DNA from: Rhizobium phaseoli
Lineage (GTDB): Bacteria; Pseudomonadota; Alphaproteobacteria; Rhizobiales; Rhizobiaceae
Direction of reading: 5' to 3'
DNA: 64,000 nt
Assembly: GCF_010668805.1 (NCBI RefSeq)
Contig: NZ_WUFT01000003.1
Coordinates: 1 to 64,000, forward strand
The notes under the pieces are model-generated. The model had not been told where the DNA came from, ran no database searches, and was given only the letters and a program-made list of their open reading frames with translations. The translations under genes and the position numbers were made by a program. Shown here piece after piece: positions 19,239 through 28,054 of the stretch (its first letter is position 1; every line of letters begins with the position of its first letter).

Positions 19239-20993
19239 ATGCGTACGCTTTTTGCCGCCTTTGCGGCCACCACTATCCTTGCCGGCGCCGCTCAGGCGAC
19301 GACGCTTTATCCGCTCGATCGGGCGACGATTCTTGCCGGTTCGCCATTCGATTTCAAGGTCGAACTCAATAAGCAGGTCAAGCGCGAAGACGTGAAGATC
19401 ACGGTCAACGGCCAGGATTACAAGACTGTCCTCGGGGGCGAGGCGCAGTTCGTCGAGCTGGAAAAGGGCAAGGATGACAAGGCTCTCGGTTCCGCCCTCC
19501 TGCTGCGCGGCCTGAAGATTTCCGCTCCGGGCGCCTACAAGGTTGAGGTCGCTGCCGGCGACGAAACGAAATCCGTGACCTGGAACGTTTACGAAACCGC
19601 TGGTCAGCCGAAGGCCAAGAACATCATCTTCCTGCTCGGTGACGGTCTTTCCGTCGCGCATCGCACCGCCGCCCGCATCATGTCGAAGGGCATGACCGAA
19701 GGTAAGGCGAATGGCCGCCTGAACATGGACGATCTCGATCGTATGGCCTTTATCGGTACTTCTGCGACGAATGCCGTTGCCACAGACTCCGCCAACACCA
19801 TGTCGGCCTACATGACGGGCCATAAGACGGCCGTCAACGCAATCGGCGTTTACGCAGACCGTACGCCGGCATCGCTGGATGACCCGCGCGTCGAAACCTT
19901 CGCGGAAGCCGTTCGCCGCATGACCAAGAAGTCGATCGGCATCGTCGCAACCGCCGAAGTCGAAGACGCCACGCCGGCTGCTGTTGTTTCCCATACCCGC
20001 AACCGCAACGACAAGGCCGACGTCGTCGGCATGCTGCTCGACGTCAAGCCGGAAGTTCTGCTCGGCGGCGGCTCGGCCTATTTCCTCGGCAAAGAGGTCG
20101 CCGGTTCCAAGCGCAAGGACAATCAGGACTACATCAAGCTGTTCCAGGATGCCGGCTACAAGCTTGCGACCGATAAAAACGAACTCGCCGCCAATGCATC
20201 GACCGAAGGCAATCTCCTCGGTCTCTTCCACACCGGCAATATGGACGTCACGCTCGACCGCGAGTTCCTGAAGAAGGGCACCGTCGACAAGTTCCCGAAC
20301 CAGCCGGGTCTCGTCGCCATGACCAAGGTTGCGCTCGACCGCCTGTCCAAGAATCCTGATGGTTTCTTCCTGATGGTCGAGGGTTCCTCGATCGACAAGA
20401 TGTCGCATCCGCTCGATTGGGATCGCGCCGTCGTCGAAACCATCGAATTCGACCAGGCGATCGGCGTCGCCCGCGAATTTCAGAAGGCCCACCCGGACAC
20501 GCTGATCGTCGTCACCGGCGATCATACGCATGGTGTATCGATCATCGGCACCGTCGATGACGAGAAGCCCGGCACGGAAATGCGCGAAAAGGTCGGGACC
20601 TATGCCGAGGCTGGTTTCCCGAACTACAAGGACGAAAACGGCGACGGTTACCCCGATAAGATCGACGTCAGCCGCCGCCTGTTCCTGAGTGCCAATAACG
20701 GCCCCGACCACTACGAGACCTTCCGTCCGAAGCTCGACGGTCCGTTCGTTCCGGCTGTCCAGAACGAAAAGAAGGAATACGTCGCCAACGAGCAGTACAA
20801 GGATGTTCCCGGCGCGGTCTTGGTTCAGGGCAATCTTCCGAAGAGCAGCGAGAGCGGCGTCCATGCCGTCGACGACGTCGTCCTGCAGTCGGCTGGCCCG
20901 GGTTCGGAAGAGTTCCATGGCTACATGGAACAGAGCGACGTCTATCGTGTGCTTGCCGATACCTTCGCTCTCGGCGCCAAGCAGACGAACTGA
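19239..20993 (+). CDS. Secreted alkaline phosphatase
   Basis: A 584-residue PhoA-superfamily enzyme. A signal peptide (MRTLFAAFAATTILAGAAQA) is followed by an extra N-terminal beta domain (about 20-125) before the catalytic domain. NIIFLLGDGLS carries the first metal Asp, ATDSANTMSAYMTG holds the nucleophile serine region, MVEGSSIDKMSHP and VVTGDHTHG carry further metal ligands. It releases phosphate from organic esters in the periplasm. The PHO box upstream ties it to phosphate starvation. The start at 19239 is chosen because the signal peptide begins there. Confidence 0.92.
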   Translation: MRTLFAAFAATTILAGAAQATTLYPLDRATILAGSPFDFKVELNKQVKREDVKITVNGQDYKTVLGGEAQFVELEKGKDDKALGSALLLRGLKISAPGAYKVEVAAGDETKSVTWNVYETAGQPKAKNIIFLLGDGLSVAHRTAARIMSKGMTEGKANGRLNMDDLDRMAFIGTSATNAVATDSANTMSAYMTGHKTAVNAIGVYADRTPASLDDPRVETFAEAVRRMTKKSIGIVATAEVEDATPAAVVSHTRNRNDKADVVGMLLDVKPEVLLGGGSAYFLGKEVAGSKRKDNQDYIKLFQDAGYKLATDKNELAANASTEGNLLGLFHTGNMDVTLDREFLKKGTVDKFPNQPGLVAMTKVALDRLSKNPDGFFLMVEGSSIDKMSHPLDWDRAVVETIEFDQAIGVAREFQKAHPDTLIVVTGDHTHGVSIIGTVDDEKPGTEMREKVGTYAEAGFPNYKDENGDGYPDKIDVSRRLFLSANNGPDHYETFRPKLDGPFVPAVQNEKKEYVANEQYKDVPGAVLVQGNLPKSSESGVHAVDDVVLQSAGPGSEEFHGYMEQSDVYRVLADTFALGAKQTN

Positions 20994-20998
20994 TCTCT

Positions 20999-21048
20999 AG
21001 ATGCGGATGATTTTAGGCCGGATCGGCCTAAAATCTGAATCCGCATCT
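20999..21048. repeat. Short palindromic repeat (TTAGGCCG family)
   Basis: Outer arms AGATGCGGAT (20999-21008) and ATCCGCATCT (21039-21048), inner arms TTTTAGGCCG (21011) and CGGCCTAAAA (21024). Second copy of the 5051 element. It begins just after the phosphatase stop and may also end its transcript. Confidence 0.75.
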
Positions 21049-21061
21049 AAATCAAAGAAAT

Positions 21062-21111
21062 AGAGCATGATGTCGTCCGAAAACCGCTCACACTTTTCGG
21101 CATCATGCTCT
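21062..21111. repeat. RIME-like palindrome, AGAGCATGATG arms
   Basis: AGAGCATGATG (21062-21072) pairs with CATCATGCTCT (21101-21111); inside, CCGAAAA and TTTTCGG pair. It shares the ACCGCT-CACACTT core with the 16656 family and abuts the previous repeat, so two elements stand in tandem. Confidence 0.75.
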
Positions 21112-21162
21112 GGCCGATGTTGCAGGGCCGTTTGCCGGCCTTGCCGCTTTCATCGATCATGG

Positions 21163-21191
21163 TCCCGGCCGTCAGCGGCCGGGATTTGTTT
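21163..21191 (+). terminator. Hairpin, possible terminator
   Basis: TCCCGGCC (21163-21170) and GGCCGGGA (21177-21184) flank a 6-base loop and are followed by TTTGTTT. It stands before the ribosome site of the next gene. Confidence 0.5.
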
Positions 21192-21204
21192 CCCGGAGGT
21201 CGCC

Positions 21205-21666
21205 ATGGATATATTTTCTTCGCTGCATCTCAGCCGCCGCCGGTTGATCGGCGCCGCTGTTGCGCTTCCCTTTACCGCTTCCGTCGTTCGCGCTGCCGAA
21301 CCCTCGCTCTCCTTCGACGAACTCTACGGCAAGTTCGGCGTGCTCGGCCTCGAATTTTCCGACAAGGTGAAGCGCCTTGCCGGCCAGGAAATCAGCATCA
21401 AAGGTTTTATGGCGCCGCCGCTGAAGGCTGAGGCGCAGTTCTTCGTGCTGACCGAAGTGCCGATGTCGCTCTGCCCCTTCTGCTCCTCGGATGCGGACTG
21501 GCCGGACAATATCGTCGTCGTCTACCTCTTGGAGAAGCAGACCTTCGTGCAGCCGCGCCAGACGATCGAAGTGCGCGGCACGCTGGAATACGGCTCCTGG
21601 ACGGATCCGGAAACCGGCTTCGTCAGCCTGTTGCGCATCCGCCAGGCCGAATATTTTTCCGTCTGA
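21205..21666 (+). CDS. Exported Cys-containing protein, DUF3299-like
   Basis: A 153-residue protein. The N terminus SRRRLIGAAVALPFTASVVRA looks like a Tat or Sec signal with an Arg-rich n-region. The mature part holds VPMSLCPFCSSDADWPDNIV, a CPFC pair, and an OB-like IEVRGTLEYGSW segment. It resembles DUF3299-type proteins found beside MacB-like ABC transporters in zinc-responsive clusters, but that match is from memory of motif and context. GGAGG sits 5 bases before the ATG. The stop is 6 bases from the ABC ATPase start, so the three genes form an operon. The function is not proven; metal binding through CPFC is plausible. Confidence 0.7.
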   Translation: MDIFSSLHLSRRRLIGAAVALPFTASVVRAAEPSLSFDELYGKFGVLGLEFSDKVKRLAGQEISIKGFMAPPLKAEAQFFVLTEVPMSLCPFCSSDADWPDNIVVVYLLEKQTFVQPRQTIEVRGTLEYGSWTDPETGFVSLLRIRQAEYFSV

Positions 21667-21672
21667 TCCGAT

Positions 21673-22365
21673 ATGCTCGCTCTTGATATCGAAAACCTTG
21701 ATGTCACCTTCCCGGGCCTGTCCTCGCCGGCGCTGGCGATCGGCCATCTGTCGATCGATGCCGGCAGCAGGGTCGCCATTACAGGCGCGTCCGGTTCCGG
21801 CAAGAGCACCTTCGTCAATATCGTTGCCGGACTGGAGAGAACACGCCAGGGCCGCATCCGCTGGAACGGCGAGGATATCGCCAGTTTTTCCGAGAGCCGG
21901 CGTGACCGGTTCCGCGCCGCCAATATCGGCCTGGTCATGCAGGAGTTTCATCTTTTCCCCGGCCTGTCGGCGCTGGAAAACGTGCTTTTGCCGGCGCGGC
22001 TAGCTAGGGCCGCCACCGCCGCCGTCATCGAGCGGGCGCATGCGCTTTTGAGCACGGTCGACCTTGCCCGCCCGGGCCAGAAGATCGAAACCATGTCGCG
22101 CGGCGAGATGCAGCGCGTGGCGATTGCCCGGGCGCTGCTGCGCAAGCCCGGCGTCATCATCGCCGACGAGCCGACGGCGAGCCTCGATGCCGAAAGCGGC
22201 GAGACCGTCGGCGACCTCATCCTCGATCTTGCCGCGGCCGAAGGCAGCACGCTGATCGTCATTTCTCATGATCTGCGCCTGGCCAGCCGCCTCGACCGGC
22301 GCATCACCTTCGGCTCCGGCCGGATCAGGGACGATTCCGTTGCAACGGCGGGAGAAGCTGCATGA
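21673..22365 (+). CDS. ABC transporter ATP-binding protein (LolD/MacB type)
   Basis: A 230-residue ATPase. Walker A GASGSGKSTF near residue 40, the Q-loop in VMQEFHLFPGLS, a signature reading MSRGEMQRVAIARALL (the usual LSGG is altered to MSRG), Walker B VIIADEPTASLD and the H-loop ISHD are all present. It pairs with the FtsX-like permease that overlaps its stop by 4 bases. MacB/LolD-type ATPases usually drive conformational change rather than classical import. The substrate is unknown. Confidence 0.9.
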   Translation: MLALDIENLDVTFPGLSSPALAIGHLSIDAGSRVAITGASGSGKSTFVNIVAGLERTRQGRIRWNGEDIASFSESRRDRFRAANIGLVMQEFHLFPGLSALENVLLPARLARAATAAVIERAHALLSTVDLARPGQKIETMSRGEMQRVAIARALLRKPGVIIADEPTASLDAESGETVGDLILDLAAAEGSTLIVISHDLRLASRLDRRITFGSGRIRDDSVATAGEAA

Positions 22366-23630
22366 TCCGCTTCATCCTTGCCGATCTTCGCCGCCTCTGG
22401 GCGGGATCGCTGGTGGTCGTGCTGCTGGTGGCGCTGGCGACGGCGCTCGGCGTTTGCGTCGTGCTGCAGGAGCGGGCGCTACGTCTCGGCAGCGCGCGCG
22501 CCGCCGACAAGTTCGACCTCGTCATCGGCGCCGGCGGCAGCGAGACGCAGCTGGTGCTGTCCTCCGTCTTCCTGCAGCCCTCGCCTTTGCCACTGATGCC
22601 GGGCGACGTGCTGGCCAGGCTCGCCGCCGATCCGCGCGTCGACTGGGCAGCCCCGATCGGCTTCGGCGATTCCTTCTCCGGCTATCCGATCGTCGGGACG
22701 ACGGTGACGCTGGCGGACAAGCTGTCCGGCGGCTTTGCCGAGGGCAAGGTTTTCGCGCGCGAGGGGGAGGCGGTGATCGGCTCCGCCGTCAAGCTGTCGC
22801 TCGGGGCTGAGATCAAGCCGATGCACGGTTCTGCGGAAGAGGGCGGCGAGACCCATACCGAACTCGTCTATCATATCGCCGGCCGCTTGCGGCCGACGGG
22901 CACCGCCTGGGATCGCGCCATTCTGGTTCCGATCCAGGCCGTCTGGCATATCCATGGCCTGGGGGCGGGCGAACATGAAAGCGCCGGGTCGGCCGGACAC
23001 GGTCATGAGCATGCCGGCGCCGATCACGATCAGCATGAGCATCACGGCGAGATCGACCCGGATGCCGTACTTGACGAGAAATGGGCTGCGGATGCTCCGG
23101 GCCTTCCCGCCATCCTGGTAAAACCGAAGACGATCGCCGATGCTTACAAGCTGCGGCAGGACTATCGCAGCGGCAATACCGTCGCCGTCTTCCCCGGCGA
23201 GGTGCTGACCAATCTTTACGCCACGCTCGGCGACGCCAAGCAGATCCTCGTCGCGGTTGCCGCCGGCGCGCAAGCGCTCGTCGCAGCCTCGCTGGTGCTG
23301 GTCACGGTCATCCATATCGGCCAGCGCCGCCGCCAGATCGGCGCGCTGAGGGCTTTCGGCGCTCCGCGCGGCGCGATTTTCGGCATCGTCTGGCTGGAAT
23401 TCTTCTTCCTGGTGGCATTCGGCATCGGGCTCGGATTCGTGTTCGGTTATGCCGCGGCGCTGACCTTATCCGCCATGGTCTCGCAAACGAGCGGGATCAC
23501 CATGCCGGTCGGCTTCGTCCGTGACGACGCCGGGCTTGCGGCGGTGCTGCTCGCCTTTGCCACACTTCTTGCCGCGCTGCCGGCCGTGCTTGCCTACCGG
23601 CAATCGCCCGCCCAAGCGCTGAGGGCGTAA
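22362..23630 (+). CDS. FtsX/MacB-type ABC permease with His-rich loop
   Basis: A 422-residue protein. One N-terminal helix (about 14-34), a large extracytoplasmic domain (about 40-295), then three C-terminal helices (about 300-420) give the FtsX/MacB four-helix layout. The periplasmic domain carries a histidine-rich stretch near residues 205-227 (GHGHEHAGADHDQHEHHGEI), strongly suggesting divalent metal binding. Its ATG overlaps the ATPase stop (ATGA), so the two are coupled. With the CPFC protein it resembles zinc-linked ABC clusters such as Vibrio ZrgABCDE. Import, export or sensing cannot be told from the sequence. Confidence 0.85.
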   Translation: MIRFILADLRRLWAGSLVVVLLVALATALGVCVVLQERALRLGSARAADKFDLVIGAGGSETQLVLSSVFLQPSPLPLMPGDVLARLAADPRVDWAAPIGFGDSFSGYPIVGTTVTLADKLSGGFAEGKVFAREGEAVIGSAVKLSLGAEIKPMHGSAEEGGETHTELVYHIAGRLRPTGTAWDRAILVPIQAVWHIHGLGAGEHESAGSAGHGHEHAGADHDQHEHHGEIDPDAVLDEKWAADAPGLPAILVKPKTIADAYKLRQDYRSGNTVAVFPGEVLTNLYATLGDAKQILVAVAAGAQALVAASLVLVTVIHIGQRRRQIGALRAFGAPRGAIFGIVWLEFFFLVAFGIGLGFVFGYAAALTLSAMVSQTSGITMPVGFVRDDAGLAAVLLAFATLLAALPAVLAYRQSPAQALRA

Positions 23631-23817
23631 CCCGGGCTGGAAGATCGCTCCGCTGGCTGAAAAAGCTCGCCAGCGTTAGACTAAAGTCATAATCCCAAAG
23701 CCTCTCTCTTTTTGATCTGTCGTTTCTGGCACACTCTCGTCAGGCGTGTCGCGGCCAGGGGTCTGCTTTGAGGAGAGCAGGTCGCGCGCGTTTTCATCAC
23801 TCTGTGGAGGACAGACA

Positions 23818-25704
23818 ATGGCAAATGTCGCAAGCATCGACGGCGCGAAGGCCGGTCCGATGACGAGGGAGGAGAAGAAGGTCATCTTCGCTTCTTCGCT
23901 CGGCACCGTTTTCGAATGGTATGATTTCTATCTCTACGGTTCACTCGCCACCTATATCGGCGCGACCTATTTCACCCAATATCCCGAGGCGACGCGCAAC
24001 ATCTTCACGCTGCTCGCCTTTGCCGCCGGCTTCCTGGTGCGTCCCTTCGGTGCGCTGGTGTTCGGCCGTCTCGGCGATCTCGTCGGCCGCAAATACACCT
24101 TCCTGGTGACGATCATGATCATGGGTCTGTCGACTTTCCTGGTCGGCATCCTGCCGGGGGCTGCCACCATCGGCATTGCGGCGCCGATCATCCTGATCGG
24201 GCTGCGCCTGCTCCAGGGTCTGGCGCTTGGCGGTGAATATGGCGGCGCTGCCACCTATGTCGCCGAACATGCGCCGAACGGGCGCCGCGGTTACTTCACC
24301 TCATGGATCCAGACGACGGCGACGCTCGGCCTGTTCCTGTCGCTGATCGTCATCGTCCTGGTGCAATATCTGATGGGCGCGGTTCAATTCGCCGCCTGGG
24401 GCTGGCGCATTCCGTTCCTGGTCTCGGTCGTTCTGCTCGGCGTTTCGGTCTGGATCCGCTTGAGGATGAACGAATCGCCGGCCTTCCAGAAGATGAAGGC
24501 GGAAGGCAAGGGCTCCAAGGCACCGCTGACCGAAGCCTTCGGAACATGGAAGAATGCCAAGATCGCGCTCATCGCGCTTCTCGGCGCCACCATGGGCCAG
24601 GCGGTCGTCTGGTACGGCGGTCAGTTCTACGCACTGTTCTTCCTGCAGAACGTGCTGAAGGTGGACCTGCAGTCGGCCAATATCATGGTCGCCGTGGCGC
24701 TCATCCTCGCCACGCCGTTCTTCGTCATCTTCGGCGGCCTCTCCGACAGGATCGGCCGCAAGCCGATCATCATGGCAGGCCTTCTCATCGCGGCGGTGAC
24801 CTATAATCCGCTGTTCAAGGCGATGACCTGGACGGCGAACCCGGCGCTTGCCGAAGCACAGGCCTCGATCCGGGCAACGGTTACGGCCGATCCGACGGAT
24901 TGCAAATTCCAGTTCAATCCGACCGGCACGTCGAAGTTCACCAATTCCTGCGACGTGGCGACGGCATTCCTGACGAAAAACTCGGTGCCTTATGACGTCG
25001 TTCCTGGCCCCGCCGGTCAGCCGGCAACGGTGAAGGTTGGCAACGGGACGATTGCGAGCTTCGACGTCGTCACCGCCGGCGACAAGGCCAAGGGCATGAC
25101 CGCCGCCTTCGAGAAGGGCGTCAACATCGCGCTCCATGATGCCGGCTATCCGCTGAAGCGCGGCGCCGTCAAGGTGCCGGATGCCAAGCTCGATGCCTTT
25201 ATCGCGGCGAATCCGGAACTGTCGCTCAATGCCGATACCGTGCGTGCCGGCGAGAAGGAAACCGTACCGGCGGCGAAGCTGGTTGAGACCAAGCTGCTGA
25301 CGGCGGATGAGGCCAATGGCGTCACCGACATGGCGGTCTACAATGTCGCCAATGGCGGCAGCTTCGCCATGACCGCCGACCCTGCCCGGGTCAATTGGAC
25401 CGGTACGATCGCCATATTGTTCGTGCTCGTCCTCTATGTGACGATGGTCTACGGACCGATCGCCGCTCTGCTGGTCGAGCTGTTCCCGACCCGCATCCGT
25501 TATACCGGCATGTCGCTGCCCTATCACATCGGCAACGGCTGGTTCGGCGGCTTGCTGCCGGCGACGGCCTTCGCGATGAGCGCGGCTGCGGGCGATATCT
25601 ATTACGGTCTCTGGTATCCGATCGTCTTTGCGTCGATCACGCTGGTGATCGGCCTGCTCTTCCTGCCGGAAACGAAGAACAGGGATATTCACGCCATGGA
25701 TTGA
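23818..25704 (+). CDS. MFS transporter (MHS-like) with large soluble insert
   Basis: A 628-residue transporter. FEWYDFYLYGSLA near residue 33 and GRLGDLVGRKYTF are typical of the metabolite:H+ symporter (MHS) group, which includes proline/betaine and dicarboxylate carriers. The usual length is 430-550. Here about 185 residues (about 340-525) with no hydrophobic helix break the membrane core, after about eight helices and before the last four. The insert contains two cysteines in ADPTDCKF and FTNSCDV. The start follows TGTGGAGGA and leaves out 24 upstream in-frame codons. The substrate is unknown. Confidence 0.88.
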   Translation: MANVASIDGAKAGPMTREEKKVIFASSLGTVFEWYDFYLYGSLATYIGATYFTQYPEATRNIFTLLAFAAGFLVRPFGALVFGRLGDLVGRKYTFLVTIMIMGLSTFLVGILPGAATIGIAAPIILIGLRLLQGLALGGEYGGAATYVAEHAPNGRRGYFTSWIQTTATLGLFLSLIVIVLVQYLMGAVQFAAWGWRIPFLVSVVLLGVSVWIRLRMNESPAFQKMKAEGKGSKAPLTEAFGTWKNAKIALIALLGATMGQAVVWYGGQFYALFFLQNVLKVDLQSANIMVAVALILATPFFVIFGGLSDRIGRKPIIMAGLLIAAVTYNPLFKAMTWTANPALAEAQASIRATVTADPTDCKFQFNPTGTSKFTNSCDVATAFLTKNSVPYDVVPGPAGQPATVKVGNGTIASFDVVTAGDKAKGMTAAFEKGVNIALHDAGYPLKRGAVKVPDAKLDAFIAANPELSLNADTVRAGEKETVPAAKLVETKLLTADEANGVTDMAVYNVANGGSFAMTADPARVNWTGTIAILFVLVLYVTMVYGPIAALLVELFPTRIRYTGMSLPYHIGNGWFGGLLPATAFAMSAAAGDIYYGLWYPIVFASITLVIGLLFLPETKNRDIHAMD

Positions 25705-25732
25705 GCGGGGATTGAGGCGCTTGAGAAAAGCG

Positions 25733-25762
25733 GCCCGGCGCTCACAAGGCGCCGGGCTTTTT
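25733..25762 (+). terminator. Intrinsic terminator between convergent genes
   Basis: GCCCGGCGC (25733-25741) pairs with GCGCCGGGC (25749-25757) around a 7-base loop, followed by TTTTT. It ends the MFS gene and overlaps the stop codon of the converging PAP2 gene. Confidence 0.85.
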
Positions 25763-26494
25763 GATGTCAGGGAAGAAGTGTTTGGCAATCGGCCAGCCAT
25801 CCGGCCCCAGCTTGAAGAGCAGGCCGCAGCGGGCAAAGATGATCGCCGTCAGCAGCGAGAACCAGCCGCCGAAGGCAAGGCCGGCGATGACGTCGCTCGG
25901 ATAATGGGCGCCGACCATGACACGCGTCATGCCGAGCCAGATCGCGCCGGCGATGAAGACAATGCGGTAGCGCGGAAACAGCAGGGCAAAGGCGGCGAAG
26001 AAGGCGCCGACCGTGGTGGAATGGCCGGACGGGAAACTTTCGAAAGCGGCATGGCCTGAAAAAGGCGTGAAGGAAAATATGCCGTAGTCGTGAAAATGAT
26101 CGGGACGCGCCCTGCCGATCGCCCGCTTCAGCAGATTGGCGAGAAGCCCGGAGAAGACGACTGTGGCAAAGAGATAGGCGCCGATCCAGCTGACATAAAG
26201 CGCCTGCGCCTTGGAGCGCGCCGTCTTCACAAGCTTGTATCCGGCCCGGCCCTGAAAGAACAGCAGGATGCTGGTATAGATCAGCCAGGCGGAATCGCCG
26301 AAACCGGTCATCAACTCGCCGAGATGCTTCACTGGCGCGGGCACTTCGCTGCCGCCGATCGGCGCATCGAAGAGCAGCATGGAGAGGATCACGGCATTGA
26401 GTGTGATGAAGAGGCAGGCCTGCCAACGCAAAGGCGGCATGCCGACGCCGCTCCGGCGCCAGCGCCTGTCCAGGGAAGCCCAAAATGCCCGCAT
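25742..26494 (-). CDS. PAP2-family membrane phosphatase
   Basis: A 250-residue protein with about six hydrophobic segments. The three PAP2 motifs are visible: KRAIGRARPDHF near residue 127, FPSGHSTT near 155, and TRVMVGAHYPSD near 200, with catalytic His residues in the last two. Members dephosphorylate lipid phosphates such as undecaprenyl pyrophosphate or phosphatidate at the membrane. The exact substrate is not deducible. Convergent with the MFS transporter and not in an obvious operon. Confidence 0.9.
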   Translation of the reverse strand: MRAFWASLDRRWRRSGVGMPPLRWQACLFITLNAVILSMLLFDAPIGGSEVPAPVKHLGELMTGFGDSAWLIYTSILLFFQGRAGYKLVKTARSKAQALYVSWIGAYLFATVVFSGLLANLLKRAIGRARPDHFHDYGIFSFTPFSGHAAFESFPSGHSTTVGAFFAAFALLFPRYRIVFIAGAIWLGMTRVMVGAHYPSDVIAGLAFGGWFSLLTAIIFARCGLLFKLGPDGWPIAKHFFPDIKKPGAL

Positions 26495-26517
26495 TCCGTC
26501 GTCCGTTCGAATTTTGC

Positions 26518-26640
26518 CCTACAGCGCCGCGCGTCTCTTCAGACATGCAAAGGACCCTGTCGAACTTTGAGTTGGCGCATCATCCATTGCGAAAATCGCT
26601 TCCGGTTTGGGTTTAGCGCTCGCTGAAATCCGGCGCAAAA
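26518..26640. repeat. Mosaic intergenic repeat (ACAGCGCCGCGCGTCT unit)
   Basis: ACAGCGCCGCGCGTCT at 26521, followed by GGCGCATCATCC and GCGAAAATCGCTTCCGGTTT, matches in order the right part of the 31978-32122 element. Between the PAP2 and leuB genes nothing else is seen over about 270 bases. Confidence 0.6.
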
Positions 26641-26716
26641 ATACACGAGATTGTGGCCGAGAATAGTCCGTTTCGGAGAATTCGACCGAGCGGTTGCGAT
26701 GCCCTCGGCCCTGGAT

Positions 26717-26749
26717 TAAAAAGCCCTTCGCATCCGGGATGCGAAGGGC
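26717..26749 (-). terminator. Intrinsic terminator after leuB
   Basis: GCCCTTCGCATCC (26723-26735) and GGATGCGAAGGGC (26737-26749) are perfect 13-base arms; the AAAA tract on the left gives a U run on the minus strand. It ends leuB transcription. Confidence 0.88.
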
Positions 26750-26771
26750 CGGAACTGTTTCACGTGAAATA

Positions 26772-27884
26772 TCAGGCAGAAAGCGTCTTGAACTCGGCGA
26801 GAATCGCATCGCCCATCTCGACGGTGCCGACCTGTCTTGCGCCATCGGCCATGATGTCGCCGGTGCGGATGCCCTTGTCGAGCACGTTGGCGATCGCCTT
26901 TTCCAGGTCGTCGGCTTCCTTCACCAGATTGAAGGAGTAACGAAGGCACATGGCGAAGGAGGCGATCATGGCGATCGGATTGGCGATGCCCTTGCCGGCA
27001 ATGTCGGGGGCCGAGCCGTGCACCGGCTCGTAGAGGGCCTTGCGCTTGCCGGTCTTGCCGTCAGGCGCACCCAGCGAGGCCGACGGCAGCATGCCGAGCG
27101 AGCCGGTCAACATGGCGGCGACGTCGGAGAGCATGTCGCCGAAGAGATTGTCGGTGACGATGACGTCGAACTGCTTGGGCTGGCGCACCAGCTGCATGCC
27201 GCCGGCATCGGCCAGCATGTGTTCGAGCTGGACGTCGGAATATTTCGCCTTGTGCGTCTCGGTCACCACTTGGTTCCAGAGCACGCCCGACTTCATGACG
27301 TTGCGTTTTTCCATCGAGCAGACGCGGTTCTGCCGGGTGCGGGCCATTTCGAAGGCGACGCCGGCGATGCGCTCGATCTCGTAGGTGTCGTAGACCTGCG
27401 TGTCGATGCCGCGCTTCTGGCCGTTGCCGAGATCGATGATCTCCTTCGGCTCGCCGAAATAGACGCCGCCCGTCAGCTCGCGGATGATCAGAATGTCGAG
27501 GCCTTCGACCAGTTCCGGCTTCAGCGACGAGGCTGCGGCAAGGGCCGGATAGCAGATGGCGGGGCGCAGGTTCGCAAACAGCTGTAGATCCTTGCGCAGT
27601 CGTAACAGGCCGGCTTCCGGGCGCACTTCGTAAGGTACGCTATCCCATTTCGGGCCGCCGACGGCACCGAAGAGAACAGCATCGGCGGCAAGCGCCTTTA
27701 GCATGTCGGCTTCCGAGATCGCCGCGCCGTGGGCATCATAGGCAGAGCCGCCGACAAGGCCTTCGTCGGTGACGAAACCGCCATTCATCGCCTCGTTCAT
27801 ATAGGCGATGATCTTGCGGACCTCGCCCATGGCCTCGGGACCGATGCCGTCACCCGGCAGCAGGAAAAGATTGCGCACAGTCAT
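26772..27884 (-). CDS. leuB: 3-isopropylmalate dehydrogenase
   Basis: A 370-residue enzyme oxidising 3-isopropylmalate to 2-oxoisocaproate with NAD in leucine synthesis. [10 protein letters not shown] opens the protein, the substrate-binding [19 protein letters not shown] lies mid-chain, and [20 protein letters not shown] and [15 protein letters not shown] give the metal- and NAD-binding regions. CAGGAGGG precedes the ATG. It shares orientation with leuD, but a dehydratase gene on the other strand lies between them, so the two leu genes have separate transcripts. Confidence 0.96.
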   Translation of the reverse strand: MTVRNLFLLPGDGIGPEAMGEVRKIIAYMNEAMNGGFVTDEGLVGGSAYDAHGAAISEADMLKALAADAVLFGAVGGPKWDSVPYEVRPEAGLLRLRKDLQLFANLRPAICYPALAAASSLKPELVEGLDILIIRELTGGVYFGEPKEIIDLGNGQKRGIDTQVYDTYEIERIAGVAFEMARTRQNRVCSMEKRNVMKSGVLWNQVVTETHKAKYSDVQLEHMLADAGGMQLVRQPKQFDVIVTDNLFGDMLSDVAAMLTGSLGMLPSASLGAPDGKTGKRKALYEPVHGSAPDIAGKGIANPIAMIASFAMCLRYSFNLVKEADDLEKAIANVLDKGIRTGDIMADGARQVGTVEMGDAILAEFKTLSA

Positions 27885-28054
27885 GAAACCCTCCTGGGAA
27901 AAACAAGTTGCGGTTTCTTAGACCCCGGAAATGGGCATTTCAAGCGAGAGAAGCGATGAATCGGTACGGTTCGCTTTGAGCTGCGACGGTTGCTCCTGTG
28001 CCCGCAAAAGGATTAGAACCGGTCAGCCCACCTTTCTGTCCCCGGATGGTTCTT

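Noticed and set aside
19167-20918. A 583-codon minus-strand frame opposite the alkaline phosphatase
   Set aside because: Composition and exact overlap with a certain gene mark it as a shadow.
24301-25836. A 511-codon minus-strand frame opposite the MFS gene
   Set aside because: Rich in Arg, His and Gly with no motif; antisense shadow.
26120-26546. A frameshifted or second PAP2 gene
   Set aside because: The alternative minus-strand frame is an Arg-rich shadow; the 250-residue frame holds all three PAP2 motifs intact.
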